Source: Glycine soja (taxonomy: Eukaryota > Streptophyta > Magnoliopsida > Fabales > Fabaceae). From it: DNA of 64,000 bases. The stretch lies in the NCBI RefSeq assembly GCF_004193775.1, contig NC_041021.1:33801718-33865717 (forward strand). The letters are read 5' to 3'. The stretch's first letter is position 1. Every line of letters starts with the position of its first letter. The position numbers and the translations under genes are program-made. This document shows, piece after piece, positions 1 through 10,342 of this stretch. Below the pieces are notes generated by a model. It saw only the letters and a program-made list of their open reading frames with translations, was not told where the DNA came from and did not search any database.

Positions 1-740
1 GTAACTTATAACAAAATTCATTAATTTAAAAAAAAATAAAACATATTTACGTCATATATTTATTTTTCATGAAATATCCTTAATCAATACTAGAAGTATT
101 CTTTTCCATTATTGTATTTAATCATAGAGATAAAAATATATTATAAAGTCCTATAATATTTTTTACGAAATTCAAAATATTAATTTCATTTCTTAATACT
201 TGTACTAAAATCTTATACTTCAAATAAAGTGAAACATAAGGGATATATTATTAGCATTTGTTATGTTTTTAATATTTCAGTCAGAGTTTCTTCCCCTTTA
301 CTCCAACTATATATGGCTTGGAGTCCTCTTGCCTCTTTACTCCAATTATGGCAAAGTGATTTTGTACCCTTTTATTTATTATTCTACAATGCACTATATA
401 ATTCATTGCTTTTATTAAATCAAGAATATGATTGAAAAGGCAAAAATAGTTATGTGTTTGGTGGCGTGTAAATATATTTTTTTCTCTAATATGCAGATAA
501 ATTGTACAAATTTAGGTACTCCTGCTACTATCTTAACAAAAAAAAAAACAAAAAAAATGGGAAGAAAAATACAAGAACAATAGGGCATCAATATTAAAGT
601 GGTAGTGAATGAAACTTGGAGATGCGTGATTGTCTCGTGCCAGAGGCTCACATACATTCTCAACCAAAGCCCATTTCAGAAGCAGAAATATGCGCACATT
701 CATTAACAAAGTGATCCTATAACTATGCATCTCTCACATG
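1..740. other. AT-rich upstream intergenic DNA
   Basis: No coding region, RNA gene or clear element was recognised. The stretch is strongly AT-rich, and the short open frames in it show no recognisable protein features. The last 200 bases are presumably upstream regulatory DNA of the stress-protein gene that begins at 852. Confidence 0.5.
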
Positions 741-745
741 TGGAA

Positions 746-760
746 GCATATATATACATA
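746..760 (+). promoter_or_regulatory. TATA box candidate of the KIN-like gene
   Basis: A run reading GCATATATATACATAC lies about 95-105 bases before the ATG at 852. This is a plausible TATA position giving a 5' UTR of roughly 60-75 bases. No clear ABRE or DRE core was picked out by eye. The assignment rests on sequence and spacing only. Confidence 0.45.
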
Positions 761-851
761 CACTTTGTGATACAAGATCAACAAGACCTAACTATAACAC
801 CATCTTACATCTATTACTCTCGTAATTTTTTCTTCATCAAATCAAGCAAAC

Positions 852-1641
852 ATGTCAAGTGCCCAACAAAACTTCAATGCAGGCCAAACCCAAGGCCAGA
901 CTCAGGTGAATAATGCACAAATACATTGTCAACTTATCTCACATGTATCTAACACTTTCTATTATCTCTGTAAATTGAAGATATATATCTTATTCTTAAT
1001 TAATATTCTTTGGACGTTACCAACATTCGAAATCAATCCCTCGTGAAATTTTCTTACCACAATTACCATACGGACCAAGATAGTCTGTCTTAATTAATAT
1101 TCTTTGTTATGGTTTAGGCTAAGGCAGAACATTTTGTCCAATCCACAAAGGAAACAGCTTCGGCAGCTGCTGACAAGGCTAATGCAGCTTCTAACACAAC
1201 AGGGCAAACTGTTCAACAAAACAAGGAAGAATCTGCTGGTTTTCTCCAACAGGTGGCTAATTAATTTCTCAAAGATATTTTTCTTCAACAATTTGGGAGC
1301 ATATTTTTCTTTATAGAACTTTTGTTGAATGAAAAATGCTAATGAGTACACTGATTAAGGAATCAAAAGTTTTTATAATAAAGTGTAACATTTAATGTTA
1401 TAAACATATTCGATCGTGAATTTTAATAAAAATTTCTATTAATTAAATATTTAATTAGTATCTTTAGGATACTCATTGTCATTGATAAGACACTTGTAGA
1501 ATTGTGTTTGTCATGAAACCTGGAATGTGTTATTTTATAATTAATTCATTCTTCTTGGTGCAGACTGGGGAGCAAGTGAAGAACATGGCTCAAGGTGCAG
1601 TGGATAGTGTGAAGCACACACTCGGGATGGACAAGAAGTGA
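852..1641 (+). CDS. KIN/LEA-like small stress protein, three exons
   Basis: Three exons with GT-AG introns join in phase 0: 852-905, 1118-1252 and 1564-1641, encoding 88 residues. The protein starts MSSAQQNFNAGQTQGQ and ends SVKHTLGMDKK. It is very hydrophilic and rich in Ala, Gln, Lys, Thr and Asn, with no Cys and no signal peptide. The N-terminal FNAGQ segment, the Ala/Lys helix (KETASAAADKANAAS) and the C-terminal block QVKNMAQGAVDSVKHTLG match the KIN1/KIN2 and pollen-coat-like LEA family, which runs about 65-90 residues. Such proteins are disordered, ABA-, cold- or drought-induced, and presumed cytosolic or nuclear protectants; that role is family knowledge, not visible here. Each exon boundary has a good donor (CAG/gtgaat, CAG/gtggct) and acceptor. 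It stands alone, with a TATA candidate about 100 bases upstream. Short frames across the introns are not coding. Confidence 0.88.
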
Positions 1642-4600
1642 AATTAACTGGAGATCATGATCTTGGTTTAATTGTCAAATTGTTTGGCTGTTCCTTCAAC
1701 TCAAATGGAAGAAAGGAATAAACATATTTCTTTGTTTTTAGAACTTCATATGCTTTGTCCTAGTTTTAGGGGTTAGCAAATTAAGTATGTATTGACTATT
1801 GATTAATGATTGTGGAGTTTTGCTGAAGGAAAAACAATTTCAGTTGTAATAAAACATAGCTTCTTTCCATTTTTCTTGTTTTAGAGATAAGCTTTCTGGA
1901 CTATTTATTTATTTATAAGAATGAATGCTTTTATTTATTTGTACTTCTATGCTCTTGGTCCATGTAGACTATAATACACACAAGCGTATAATAGTCTACA
2001 TATAACCCTATACATGAAAATACTGTAAGCATTTAGTTCAAAAGTAGTTGGGGAGACTAGTGATCTTACCTTCCAGCAATCCTATCTCCGATTTAGCACG
2101 AAAATCCTTTCTTGAATAGTAGAATTGTACGATTTTACGAATTAAATAATGATTTTGACAACATTGGGGTAATGAAAGATGTGTCTTCGTATAGCATTTA
2201 AAAAGTTCATTGCCTAAGTGTGAATTTGTTTTTTTGGTAATAACTTCCGAGGCACCTAAACAAAACATAGAAGCAAAAACTTTTTGCAATGGATCAAACA
2301 TTCGTTTTAGTCTTAAAGTAAAAGCAAATGCACTGTTCAAATTAGAGATTGTTAAACAGAGGCGTATAGAGATGACACTCATCAACACTACGAGATAGGA
2401 AATGAAAAGCAAAATTAAGAGTCAGACTCCAATTCAATGTGCGAGATTGAAAATCTTGTCTAAGTCTTAAACCGTGAAAAAATCAACACAAGTAATCCAA
2501 AATACGACAAAAAGAATAATAGAAAAGGTATAATTATCAAAATATAACCTCCACAAGTTGTACAGTAAATAATGAGTTACTGAGTATCTTGTACAATATA
2601 TTTTTATTAATCTTCTACAATAGTGTCTTATTAATCTTATGAAGAAAACACTAAATAGAAAATTAAATATTTGATAAAATAAACCATTTGGAAATCATCT
2701 CAATATCGAAACAGCCATTGCTGGAAGACTTAACACAATCTTGCGTGAATGTCCATCTCAACTGACCGATGATGCTATGTATTTTTTAGATGCAAGTGTA
2801 AAATATGATAAAACTCCACTCAAAAGCCAAATAGCGAGAAAATTGTCTAGTGCATTACTAGTATATTTGTTCATTTGTACTTGTACGAGTATGAGAATAT
2901 GGACAATGCACGGACAAATTGATCAAGCTTTTAAATATTTAGTTATGTTTTATGTTTTTATAACTATAATTTTTTAGACATTATTTTTAAATTTGTAGAA
3001 TTAAAAATAGATAATGTAATTAAAAGTAAATTTAACTGTTATGGTATATGCACTTTTATACATATAAAAAGTCTCAAATTTAGAATTTAAATCAAACAAA
3101 TGTACCAATAACAACATCCAAAGAATACCAAAAATTAATTACCTCCAAAACAAACACAGAAATTGAAAGTATCCCAAGCATCCAAAAGTTTTTTAAATAC
3201 TAATTCAGAATAAAGCAAAGTTGTATTTTGGATTTGGGAACTCAAAAAGAACTTCTTGATCGGCTTGCAAATTTTTTTCAGCTGCAAAATCCTCCATCCA
3301 GATTCTATTTTTGTAGTCTTCCTCCAATGATTGTAGACAATGTTGCATTCTATCGTCCCTTCTAAATTGACATGCGTGAAATTTACATTTTTCATGAATG
3401 AATACATAGAACTTGACACGTCCTAAAATTAAGATTAAGTTGATGTGAGATATATTAAATATACATAGTATTGAATGCAAGATTGTTTATAAATTTCAAA
3501 AATTTCAGTCAAAACTATTTATTATATACAACCTTGAATGACTTACCAAACTAGTGCAAGTTACTTTCTATTGATTCAATAGGACTTTGAACATGACTGA
3601 ATTAGGATTTTGCTGATACATCAAACATCATTTTGGAAAAGCTCGTGGTTGCGAGTTGCTTTTGAAGATAGTCAGCAAGAAAATTGATTATCCATAATAG
3701 GTCATAGTTAATTGATGATTGTTTGTTAGTCCATAAAAATCTCTGGTTGAGTCTAGCCAACCACTATAGTTGGGCTTTGAAGATTTTTGTTGTATTTAAC
3801 AGAATGTACGTTGTCATCTTTGTCTAGAAGATGTCAAGTATCATCTAAGTCATCTTTTCATCTGACAACAAAACTCCTACTAACCTCACCATAACACTAA
3901 ATATAAAATAAACTAATTTAAACAATACTGATAAGTGATATAAATCATGAATATTTGAGAATAGTGTTTAAATTGTAACCTAATCCTTAATGTGTATGTG
4001 TTGAACATGTTAGTTTCTTTTTTGTTAATTTTCATCATTAATTTAGCCATGTCTTTCCAGCACTTCTGATCCTCATCCATCATTCCTAAATTTCAGCATA
4101 AACAGAGAATATACACATAGAATGGTCAAGCATAAATAAAGATGAAAATTCTCAAGCAATGCATAACATAAAGTGTGAAACAGTTATGCACACAAAATAT
4201 GTTGTTGTCTCAAACTGTTATCACACCAATGCATAATATAAGGATACACACATAAAATGTTATGTTTTTCATTACAACATATTCTTGACATTGCTTTTAG
4301 GTACACACATTGCACCCACCTATTGTTCTTAGACGAAAAATTAAAATGTTTAGGTTGAAAGTATCAGTTTTTTGTTTCACATTCACAAAAATCCTGAACT
4401 AATATACTGATGTTGCTATTTTTTTTAACAACTTAATGAACAAACAAATGTGGTATCAATTGAATAATGTCTAAAATCTAGAGAATTTTGGAATATCGTT
4501 TGCATGTAGTGATCCTGTAGTAAAGTTTGAATTAAAAGACACAAATTGCATATATCCATTTTTGTTATCGAAAAATGACAGGTATAGATTCAAAGTATCA

Positions 4601-6148
4601 ATTTTGTGTTTCAAATTAAAAGCCCTAACATAATGTTGGCTCTGCGATATTATAAAATTTATCTAAATCCTCATCACATTCAACATGTTTGGTTACCTAC
4701 GTTTAGGTTTTGTCACAGAGGATAAAATTTATAAACATACAGTAGAGTAGTATGGAGATGCTTACCAGGTGGAATGGACTGTGGCAGAGTGCTACTGTGA
4801 TTGGGCGTTAGATGACTTGAGCTTGCTCTAGCAATGTGCTTTTCTTCAATGTTAGATACAATTTGGTCTTGCACCATGCTGCCTCTATTTTCATATTTTC
4901 ACGAAGCAATGTCAGTGAGGCAAGTGACATGAAGGGACGTTAGTACTGGTTAGTGGTGCAGTCAATTGAATAAGAAGTTGAAATGTTCAAGTGGATCAAC
5001 GGGCTACAATTCCACAATAACTAAGGCCCAAGTGATAGATGGATCCCATGTGTTAAATATTAGGCCTTTTCTGTTTCCACCGTGTATATTTCTTCTACAT
5101 CCAATACTTATATGAATTTTCTAAAATTACCCTTGCTAATAAACGAATTCGTGACAAAATAGTTGCATTCTTTTCTTCTACATCTGATTTGTTATCATAT
5201 TTATAAAATCAAATTCTATTCATCTGATTGCCCATGGAGAGCAAGTATATGTCCGAATCAAATAAAAATGCTCTTGAAAAATATGGTCTGACAGTGATGG
5301 CCTTAATTATGTTGAAGAACTAATTTGAAGGTTAAGGAGGCTGAAGGAGAATATGGGGTTTGCAGACCTCAGTGAAGCCAACTACCATAATACATGTATT
5401 AGCATGTGTGCAAAACCAACAAAGCCTTCACTTTTCGCATAGTTTAAGTTCCTTGTTCAAGCTGATCCACTGGGAGGGAGGGGGTTACCGGATATTAGTT
5501 AGATGAAAATTGGTTAGTTAGGTTGTTAGGCTTGTTAGTGGTCAAATACCTCTCTAATAAGCTCTTTAAATAGAACTCAAACCCTCTCTTACCATAAACT
5601 ACTTTTATGATGTGTGGCCACATCAAATGATTGTCACTTGCATCACCCATCAAGATTCTGATAGTGTCTAAACTAAAATTTACAAAAAGACTATGTGCCT
5701 CAATTTTTAACATTCAAACGAAATTTATAAAACGTAATAAACCTAGATGGAAAACTTGATGTTTCTACTCAATTTTTAACATTCAATCAATTTTCAACCA
5801 AAAATGTTTCTACTTTCTACAGGTATTAAATAATATAGTATAATACTAAATACAATGTTTCTACTTGTGAAACAAAAAGAGGGAGTTCTCTCAAACAAAA
5901 TAAACAAAGAGAGGGAGAGAGAGTTACCTAAGGAAATGAGAGGGGGCGAATGAATTGAAAATAGGAAGTAGAGAAGTAGTAAAGTGCGGAGGAGAGCGGC
6001 AACGAGGGAAGTAAACAACGACTTTTCTTGTGGCTACCTTATGCATTGCGATGGATGGGAGAGAAAGAGAGAGATAGCAAGAAAACACAAGGAGGGAATG
6101 ATTCTGACACAACTGAAAAATGAGAGTGAAACTGAGTAGCGATATTTA
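1642..6148. other. Intergenic AT-rich DNA
   Basis: The first 250-300 bases are probably the 3' UTR and downstream region of the KIN-like gene. The rest is mostly AT-rich. A frame at about 2700-2870 reads like a protein piece (ETAIAGRLNTILRECPSQ on the plus strand) but I do not recognise it and see no flanking exons. A minus-strand frame near 3205-3480 is listed separately. Around 5880-6110 there is a purine-rich GA tract. Nothing else could be assigned. Confidence 0.4.
3205..3480 (-). pseudogene. Possible B3-like domain remnant
   Basis: A minus-strand open frame ends with WMEDFAAEKNLQADQEVLF followed by EFPNPKYNFALF. The spacing of W, F, N-L, an acidic D-E, F and a final aromatic strand resembles the C-terminal half of plant B3 DNA-binding domains (W..F...N.L..GD...F). 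The usual Gly before Asp is absent and no upstream exon with the rest of a B3 fold was found. It could be a decayed gene fragment or chance. This is a weak call. Confidence 0.2.
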
Positions 6149-7033
6149 GAACAACTTTAGTGGTAGATCCCAAATTGGTATCTTAGACCACTTTTTGGTA
6201 GACCCCACAAGGTCAAGTAGGATTGAAGATCTCTTAAGATTTCTCCCATTTTGTCTTTAGTGATAGATTTCATTTTGAGATCTTAGACAATTTTTATATG
6301 TCCCACATGGACCCCACTGTTAAATATTTTCCTTTTTTCCTCCCCCACCCCAACGTTCAGCTTTTCTTTTTCTTCTCCCAACGTACACTTCCTTCTTTTT
6401 CTTTTTCTTTTTCTTTCTTTTTCTTCTCCTCCCTTTATCCTAACCTTTCTTCTTCTCCTCCCTTCCATGTTCTTCTTCCTTCTCCTTCCTCCCTCCCCCT
6501 CCTCTCCACTTCACGCTACCCCCTTCTTTCTCATACATTGTTTCTTTCTTTCTTCTTATTTCTTTTTAATTCTTCTTCTTTCTTCTTCCTCTATCACAAC
6601 CTTCTTCTTCTTCATGACCCTCCATCATGGTCACGCCTGTGACCCTCTTCTTCCTTCCCCTCAACCGCGGTCGTGGCCTATTTCCCTTACCCTCCACCGC
6701 GGACGCGATCTCCCCCCCCCTTCCCCATCTGCCACGACCCCCTCCCCCTACACCGGCATGTGTATCTTTTTATGGTCTATTGTTGCTACTGGTTTCTTCT
6801 TCTTCTTCTTCATTTCATCTCCTCTTCTGTTGGTCTCTCCTGCGTTTTGTTGTTGCTGGTAGGGAGAGAGAGTAAAAAAAAATGTTTTTTAACACTGTGC
6901 AGATCTTAAAGGTTCTTGTACAAGAACTCATTCTCCATGCTGAAGATCTGCCTAACTCCTTTATTGGGAGATCTAGTGAAAACCAGATCTTGAGCTCAAG
7001 ATCCTTTCTCCAGCTCTGACACTAAAGTTGCTC
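6149..7033. mobile_element. PIF/Harbinger-like non-autonomous element (885 bp)
   Basis: The ends are an inverted repeat, GAACAACTTTAGTG at the left and the complement of GAGCAACTTTAGTG at the right, differing at one base. Each end is bordered by TTA (6146-6148 and 7034-7036), the 3-bp target duplication typical of PIF/Harbinger. Inside, a subterminal motif occurs twice near the left end (TAGTGGTAGATCCCAAATTGG about 6160 and a diverged TAGTGATAGATTTC about 6260, each followed by ATCTTAGAC), and AGATCT-rich short palindromes lie near the right end. The middle is a long polypyrimidine tract at 6340-6620. There is no transposase frame, so it would need a partner element to move. Confidence 0.75.
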
Positions 7034-7194
7034 TTAGAACACAACCATGTCCGAATATGTCATGTGTCTCTACCCCCGCAATTGTTTTCCTTCTCTCATG
7101 TCTTTGAAGTTCTAAGTACGTTGATTGTTTTTTAAATTATCATTATTAAAAAAAAATTAGTTTAAAAACTATATTTTAGTTATTTGCTTATTTA

Positions 7195-7756
7195 TTATGG
7201 TCTTGAAAATTTTCACCTAGCCCATCACGGGTTAGTAGGTTAAATGGGTTGGTCCACCTAAAATTAAAAATTTTTAAAAAATCAAGGAATAATCAAATTT
7301 TTAGAAAAAAAAATTGAATATTTAGCATAAATTTGAACTATCAATGAGTATTACTTTTAAATTTCATGAGTTAAAAAATAGAAAATAATAGTTAAATCCC
7401 CTACTTGAGATTCACACCTACAAACAACACGACATATCGACAAGCTAGAAAATATCTTTCAAGGATGGAATGCAAGCCAAATATCTAGGGTAATTTGGTA
7501 ATCATATAAATATATTAGCAGAAATTTAGAAAAATGACAAAAGCTTTTCATCTTTACATAATAGTCTAGGTGGGTTAGGTTAGTTGTAATTTGTAGGTGG
7601 GTCAGCTCAACCCACGACGAGTTCAACCTGGGTGGGTCAAGCCGCAAGTGGGTCGGGTTCAATGTATTACCTAATCGCAAATTTGGTTTTTTAGCCCGAC
7701 CCGAACCTATGGTGGGATGGGTTGGTCGGTGAGTTCCGACCATTTTTACGACTCTA
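7195..7756. mobile_element. hAT-like element, diverged and 5'-truncated copy
   Basis: GGGTTGG/TGGGTC-rich blocks at both sides (GGTTAAATGGGTTGGTCCACC near 7230, GGTGGGTCAGCTCAACCC near 7590, ATGGGTTGGTCGGTGAG near 7720) match in order the element at 36787-37932 in the lipase gene. Shared internal landmarks include CACACCTACAA followed by CAAGCTAGAA. The right end TTTTTACGACTCTA corresponds to TTTTGATGGCTCTA of the other copy. The left terminus is missing and no target duplication was found. Confidence 0.6.
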
Positions 7757-7972
7757 CCCGCAAGTACAGGTTTCTTTGTCATACCTAGTCCAAATAATAT
7801 TGTATAAGAAAATAATGTTTCCTCAAATATGATAGATTTGTTAACTTCTTTTGATATTATCTTCAATCTTTATATTAGCATCAAAGTAGAAGTATATGTT
7901 GTGTGTTCGAGTCCTTGTAATTCTTCATGTTTTGATCTTTCCTTAAATGCATAAAGAGCTTGACATAAAATT

Positions 7973-8950
7973 TGATGCAATCCTACCCCCCAATGGTATT
8001 GGATAGAAGCCTCCAAGAAGATTGGGCCAGAGATGCAAGAGAAGGCCCAAGGGTTCTCATGAGCCTTAGGGTAGATTTAGGGTCCATGGGCTAAGTATGA
8101 GTCCACTTATCTTTGCACATATTAGAATAAGGTTTCATTATTTTTGGGCCTTATATTTAGGGCTCCATAATGTAGGTAGGGTACTCTAGAAACGTAGGAT
8201 TTTTCAGCCCTTGTATTTTAAGGCACCTAGATTAGTTTTTTGCATTAGGGGTAGTTTTGTAATTTCACATGCATTAAGTGAATATTTGATGTGTGTGTTG
8301 GGAAATAAATTTAATTGAATTGGGAGAAGCCCAATCCAATTAAATTTTAGAGGGGGAGGTGAGCATTTTCTTGCTACACCCTATTATCACATCATATAGT
8401 CACACTTTGTGCGTGTCTTTCATGCTTTACATGCCTCGTGACACCTAAGCACACTTAGTAGAGAATCTTGGACTTGATCTTGGATTAGTGGGCTGAACCA
8501 TAGCTGAAATTCACTAATCATAATTAGTGAAATTTTGGCTCCAAAATTTGGCTCCACAAATTCAATTTCAAATTCAAGTGAAATTTGAATAGAAATTCAA
8601 ATTTCCCTCCAATTTTGTGTGACACTTAGGCTATAAATAGAGGCCATGTGTGTGAATTTTTTTCAACTTTGATCATTTGAGAATTACACTTCAAAGTTCA
8701 AACCTCATTTGAGGCACAAAATTTCGTGCTCCTTCTCTCCTTCTCCCTCCACTTATCTTCTCCTACCTTCAAGCTCTTATCCATGGCTTCTTATGGTGGT
8801 GAGCTTCTTCTTAACTCATCTTCTTCTTGAAGTGGCGTCTCCAATCATCTTTCTTCCTTCTCCATTCCACTACCATTCATCTTCAAGAAGAAAATGACTC
8901 CATTGATGAAGAATATTCAATGCCTATAAGCTCCACATGGAGCTACATCA
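7973..8950 (+). mobile_element. Solo LTR with 5-bp target duplication AAATT
   Basis: The sequence begins TGATGCAATCCTACC and ends GAGCTACATCA. It is flanked by AAATT on both sides (7968-7972 and 8951-8955), a perfect 5-bp duplication typical of LTR retrotransposons. A TATA box with good context, GGCTATAAATAGAGGCC, lies at about 8631-8647, so the LTR reads on the plus strand and transcription would start near 8665. No internal retroelement sequence adjoins either side, so this is a solo LTR left by recombination between two LTRs. Its superfamily is not determined. Confidence 0.82.
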
Positions 8951-8955
8951 AAATT

Positions 8956-9465
8956 GCTTTTGATGTTTATACTTTACAAAATGAGAAAGAACGAGTAGGC
9001 ATCCTTTCTTTCCTTAAAAGTAATGACATTCTTTGATGGCATGTATTGATTTTTCTGCTTTCTCCATGTAGGATCTCAACTTGTAGCTTGCTTTTGTTAA
9101 TTGGCTATACTTAGAGAAAACAATTCATTAAAAACTTGAAATTCAAACGTTAGAGCATATTCTAAAGGTAAAAGGAATATTAGATATAAAAGCACATATA
9201 ACCTTAGAAGTCGAACACAATGAATGAAGAACTCATCACATGTTTGTTTTGGATGAACCTATTAAACCAAAAACCGCAAAAATCATAAACCTAAAAAGCC
9301 ACATACTTTTTGCAATTTGATTTGATTTTTAGATCTTGCTATAAAAATCGAACCAAATTGCATAATATAAATTTTTTTGTGAGTGGCGAAAAACAAGAGA
9401 GAGAAAAAATAAGAAAGCAAAAAACTAACTATAGACTCTAATAAATCACTCCCTTTGCATCAACA
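8956..9465. other. Unassigned DNA between solo LTR and LINE tail
   Basis: AT-rich sequence without a recognisable gene. It probably includes the 3' flank of the LINE-type RNase H region that begins at 9470, but no poly(A) tail was identified. Nothing else is supported here. Confidence 0.4.
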
Positions 9466-9469
9466 TCTT

Positions 9470-9907
9470 GCAGAAGTGCCAAAGAAGTCGAGGCATGCTC
9501 ATAAACCTAAAAACCCACACCATTCTGGTTTCTCAACTTAGCAAGAAGATCAACAACAAAATTTCCCTCCTAAAGGCAATGAATAAGATCCACATTCCAC
9601 TACCTAGTAAAAGTTTTTTTTATAGCAACAATAATCGTTGCATATTTATACAACACCATAAGCTCTTCCTTAGTAAGAGACACAACAAAGAAAAATTCTG
9701 AAACACATAGCACATGCTTGAGTCCCCTCTCCCAAGCTAAATCTAAGCCACAATAAATAGCAAGCAATTCTGGATTAAGATTATCAGAGAAACCAGAAGA
9801 GACATTAAACCCTACTAGTCAAGCATGACCCGCATCACGAATAAGACAAGTAAAGCCCAACAAGCCTGGAGAACCAAAACAATTGTTATCAATATGAACT
9901 GCTACTG
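9470..9907 (-). pseudogene. LINE-type RNase H domain fragment
   Basis: On the minus strand the translation carries a plant LINE RNase H (RVT_3) pattern: VHIDNNCFGSPGLLGFTCLI near 9890, then NPELLAIYCGLDLAWERGLK near 9750, then EGNFVVDLLAKL near 9540. The motifs correspond to the D-G-S, E-L-A and N..AD..A blocks of the family. Several stops break the frame. This is the usual C-terminal part of plant L1-type elements and probably belongs to the LINE at 20938-26061, separated by the gypsy nest. About 170 residues expected between the two pieces are missing, so a second LINE copy is an alternative. Confidence 0.65.
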
Positions 9908-10156
9908 CTGGGAAGATGGAAGAACAAATTTAACCAATCTCGAACTCATGGGGGGCATGCATGAGCAAAACTCTTATGCTCAAGACAACATAGGTGCACT
10001 AAGCGCACAACTAAAAAAAATCAAGCACACAAAATATTAATAAAATCCTTATACTAACACACACGCCCGAAACAATTATAAATCAAGATAAGGGAAGAGA
10101 TCATGGGTTGCCTCCCAGTAAGCGCTTCTTTAACGTCACTTGCTGGACATTTGACA

Positions 10157-10337
10157 CCATCAAGGATCTTGGAGGCGAATAATGGTGGTCAGCCGCTCAA
10201 TTTCTCCCCCACTGTAATCCTTCAGCCTCTGACCATTGACAATCCAACTCTACTTTGGTTCATTGGAAGAAGGATCCACCAACTCAACTATCCCATGGGG
10301 CTTGACCTCTTTGATTGTGAATGGTCCAAGCCATTTA
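10157..10337 (-). pseudogene. gypsy integrase C-terminal end (distal part)
   Basis: Minus-strand translation from 10337 leftwards gives WLGPFTIKEVKPHG, then SWIVNGQRLKDYSGGEIERL, ending near 10157 with a stop. The GPF..K...PHG..E and VNGQRLK blocks are the standard end of Ty3/gypsy polyproteins. One TAG interrupts it. It is separated from the rest of the integrase by the solo LTR at 10343-13368, and the frame on either side of that insert is consistent with one original sequence. Confidence 0.8.
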
Positions 10338-10342
10338 GACTT

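Noticed and set aside
6298..6909. Several overlapping plus-strand frames rich in Ser, Phe, Leu and Pro
   Set aside because: They come from the polypyrimidine core of the PIF/Harbinger-like element, are open in more than one frame, and show no protein family features.
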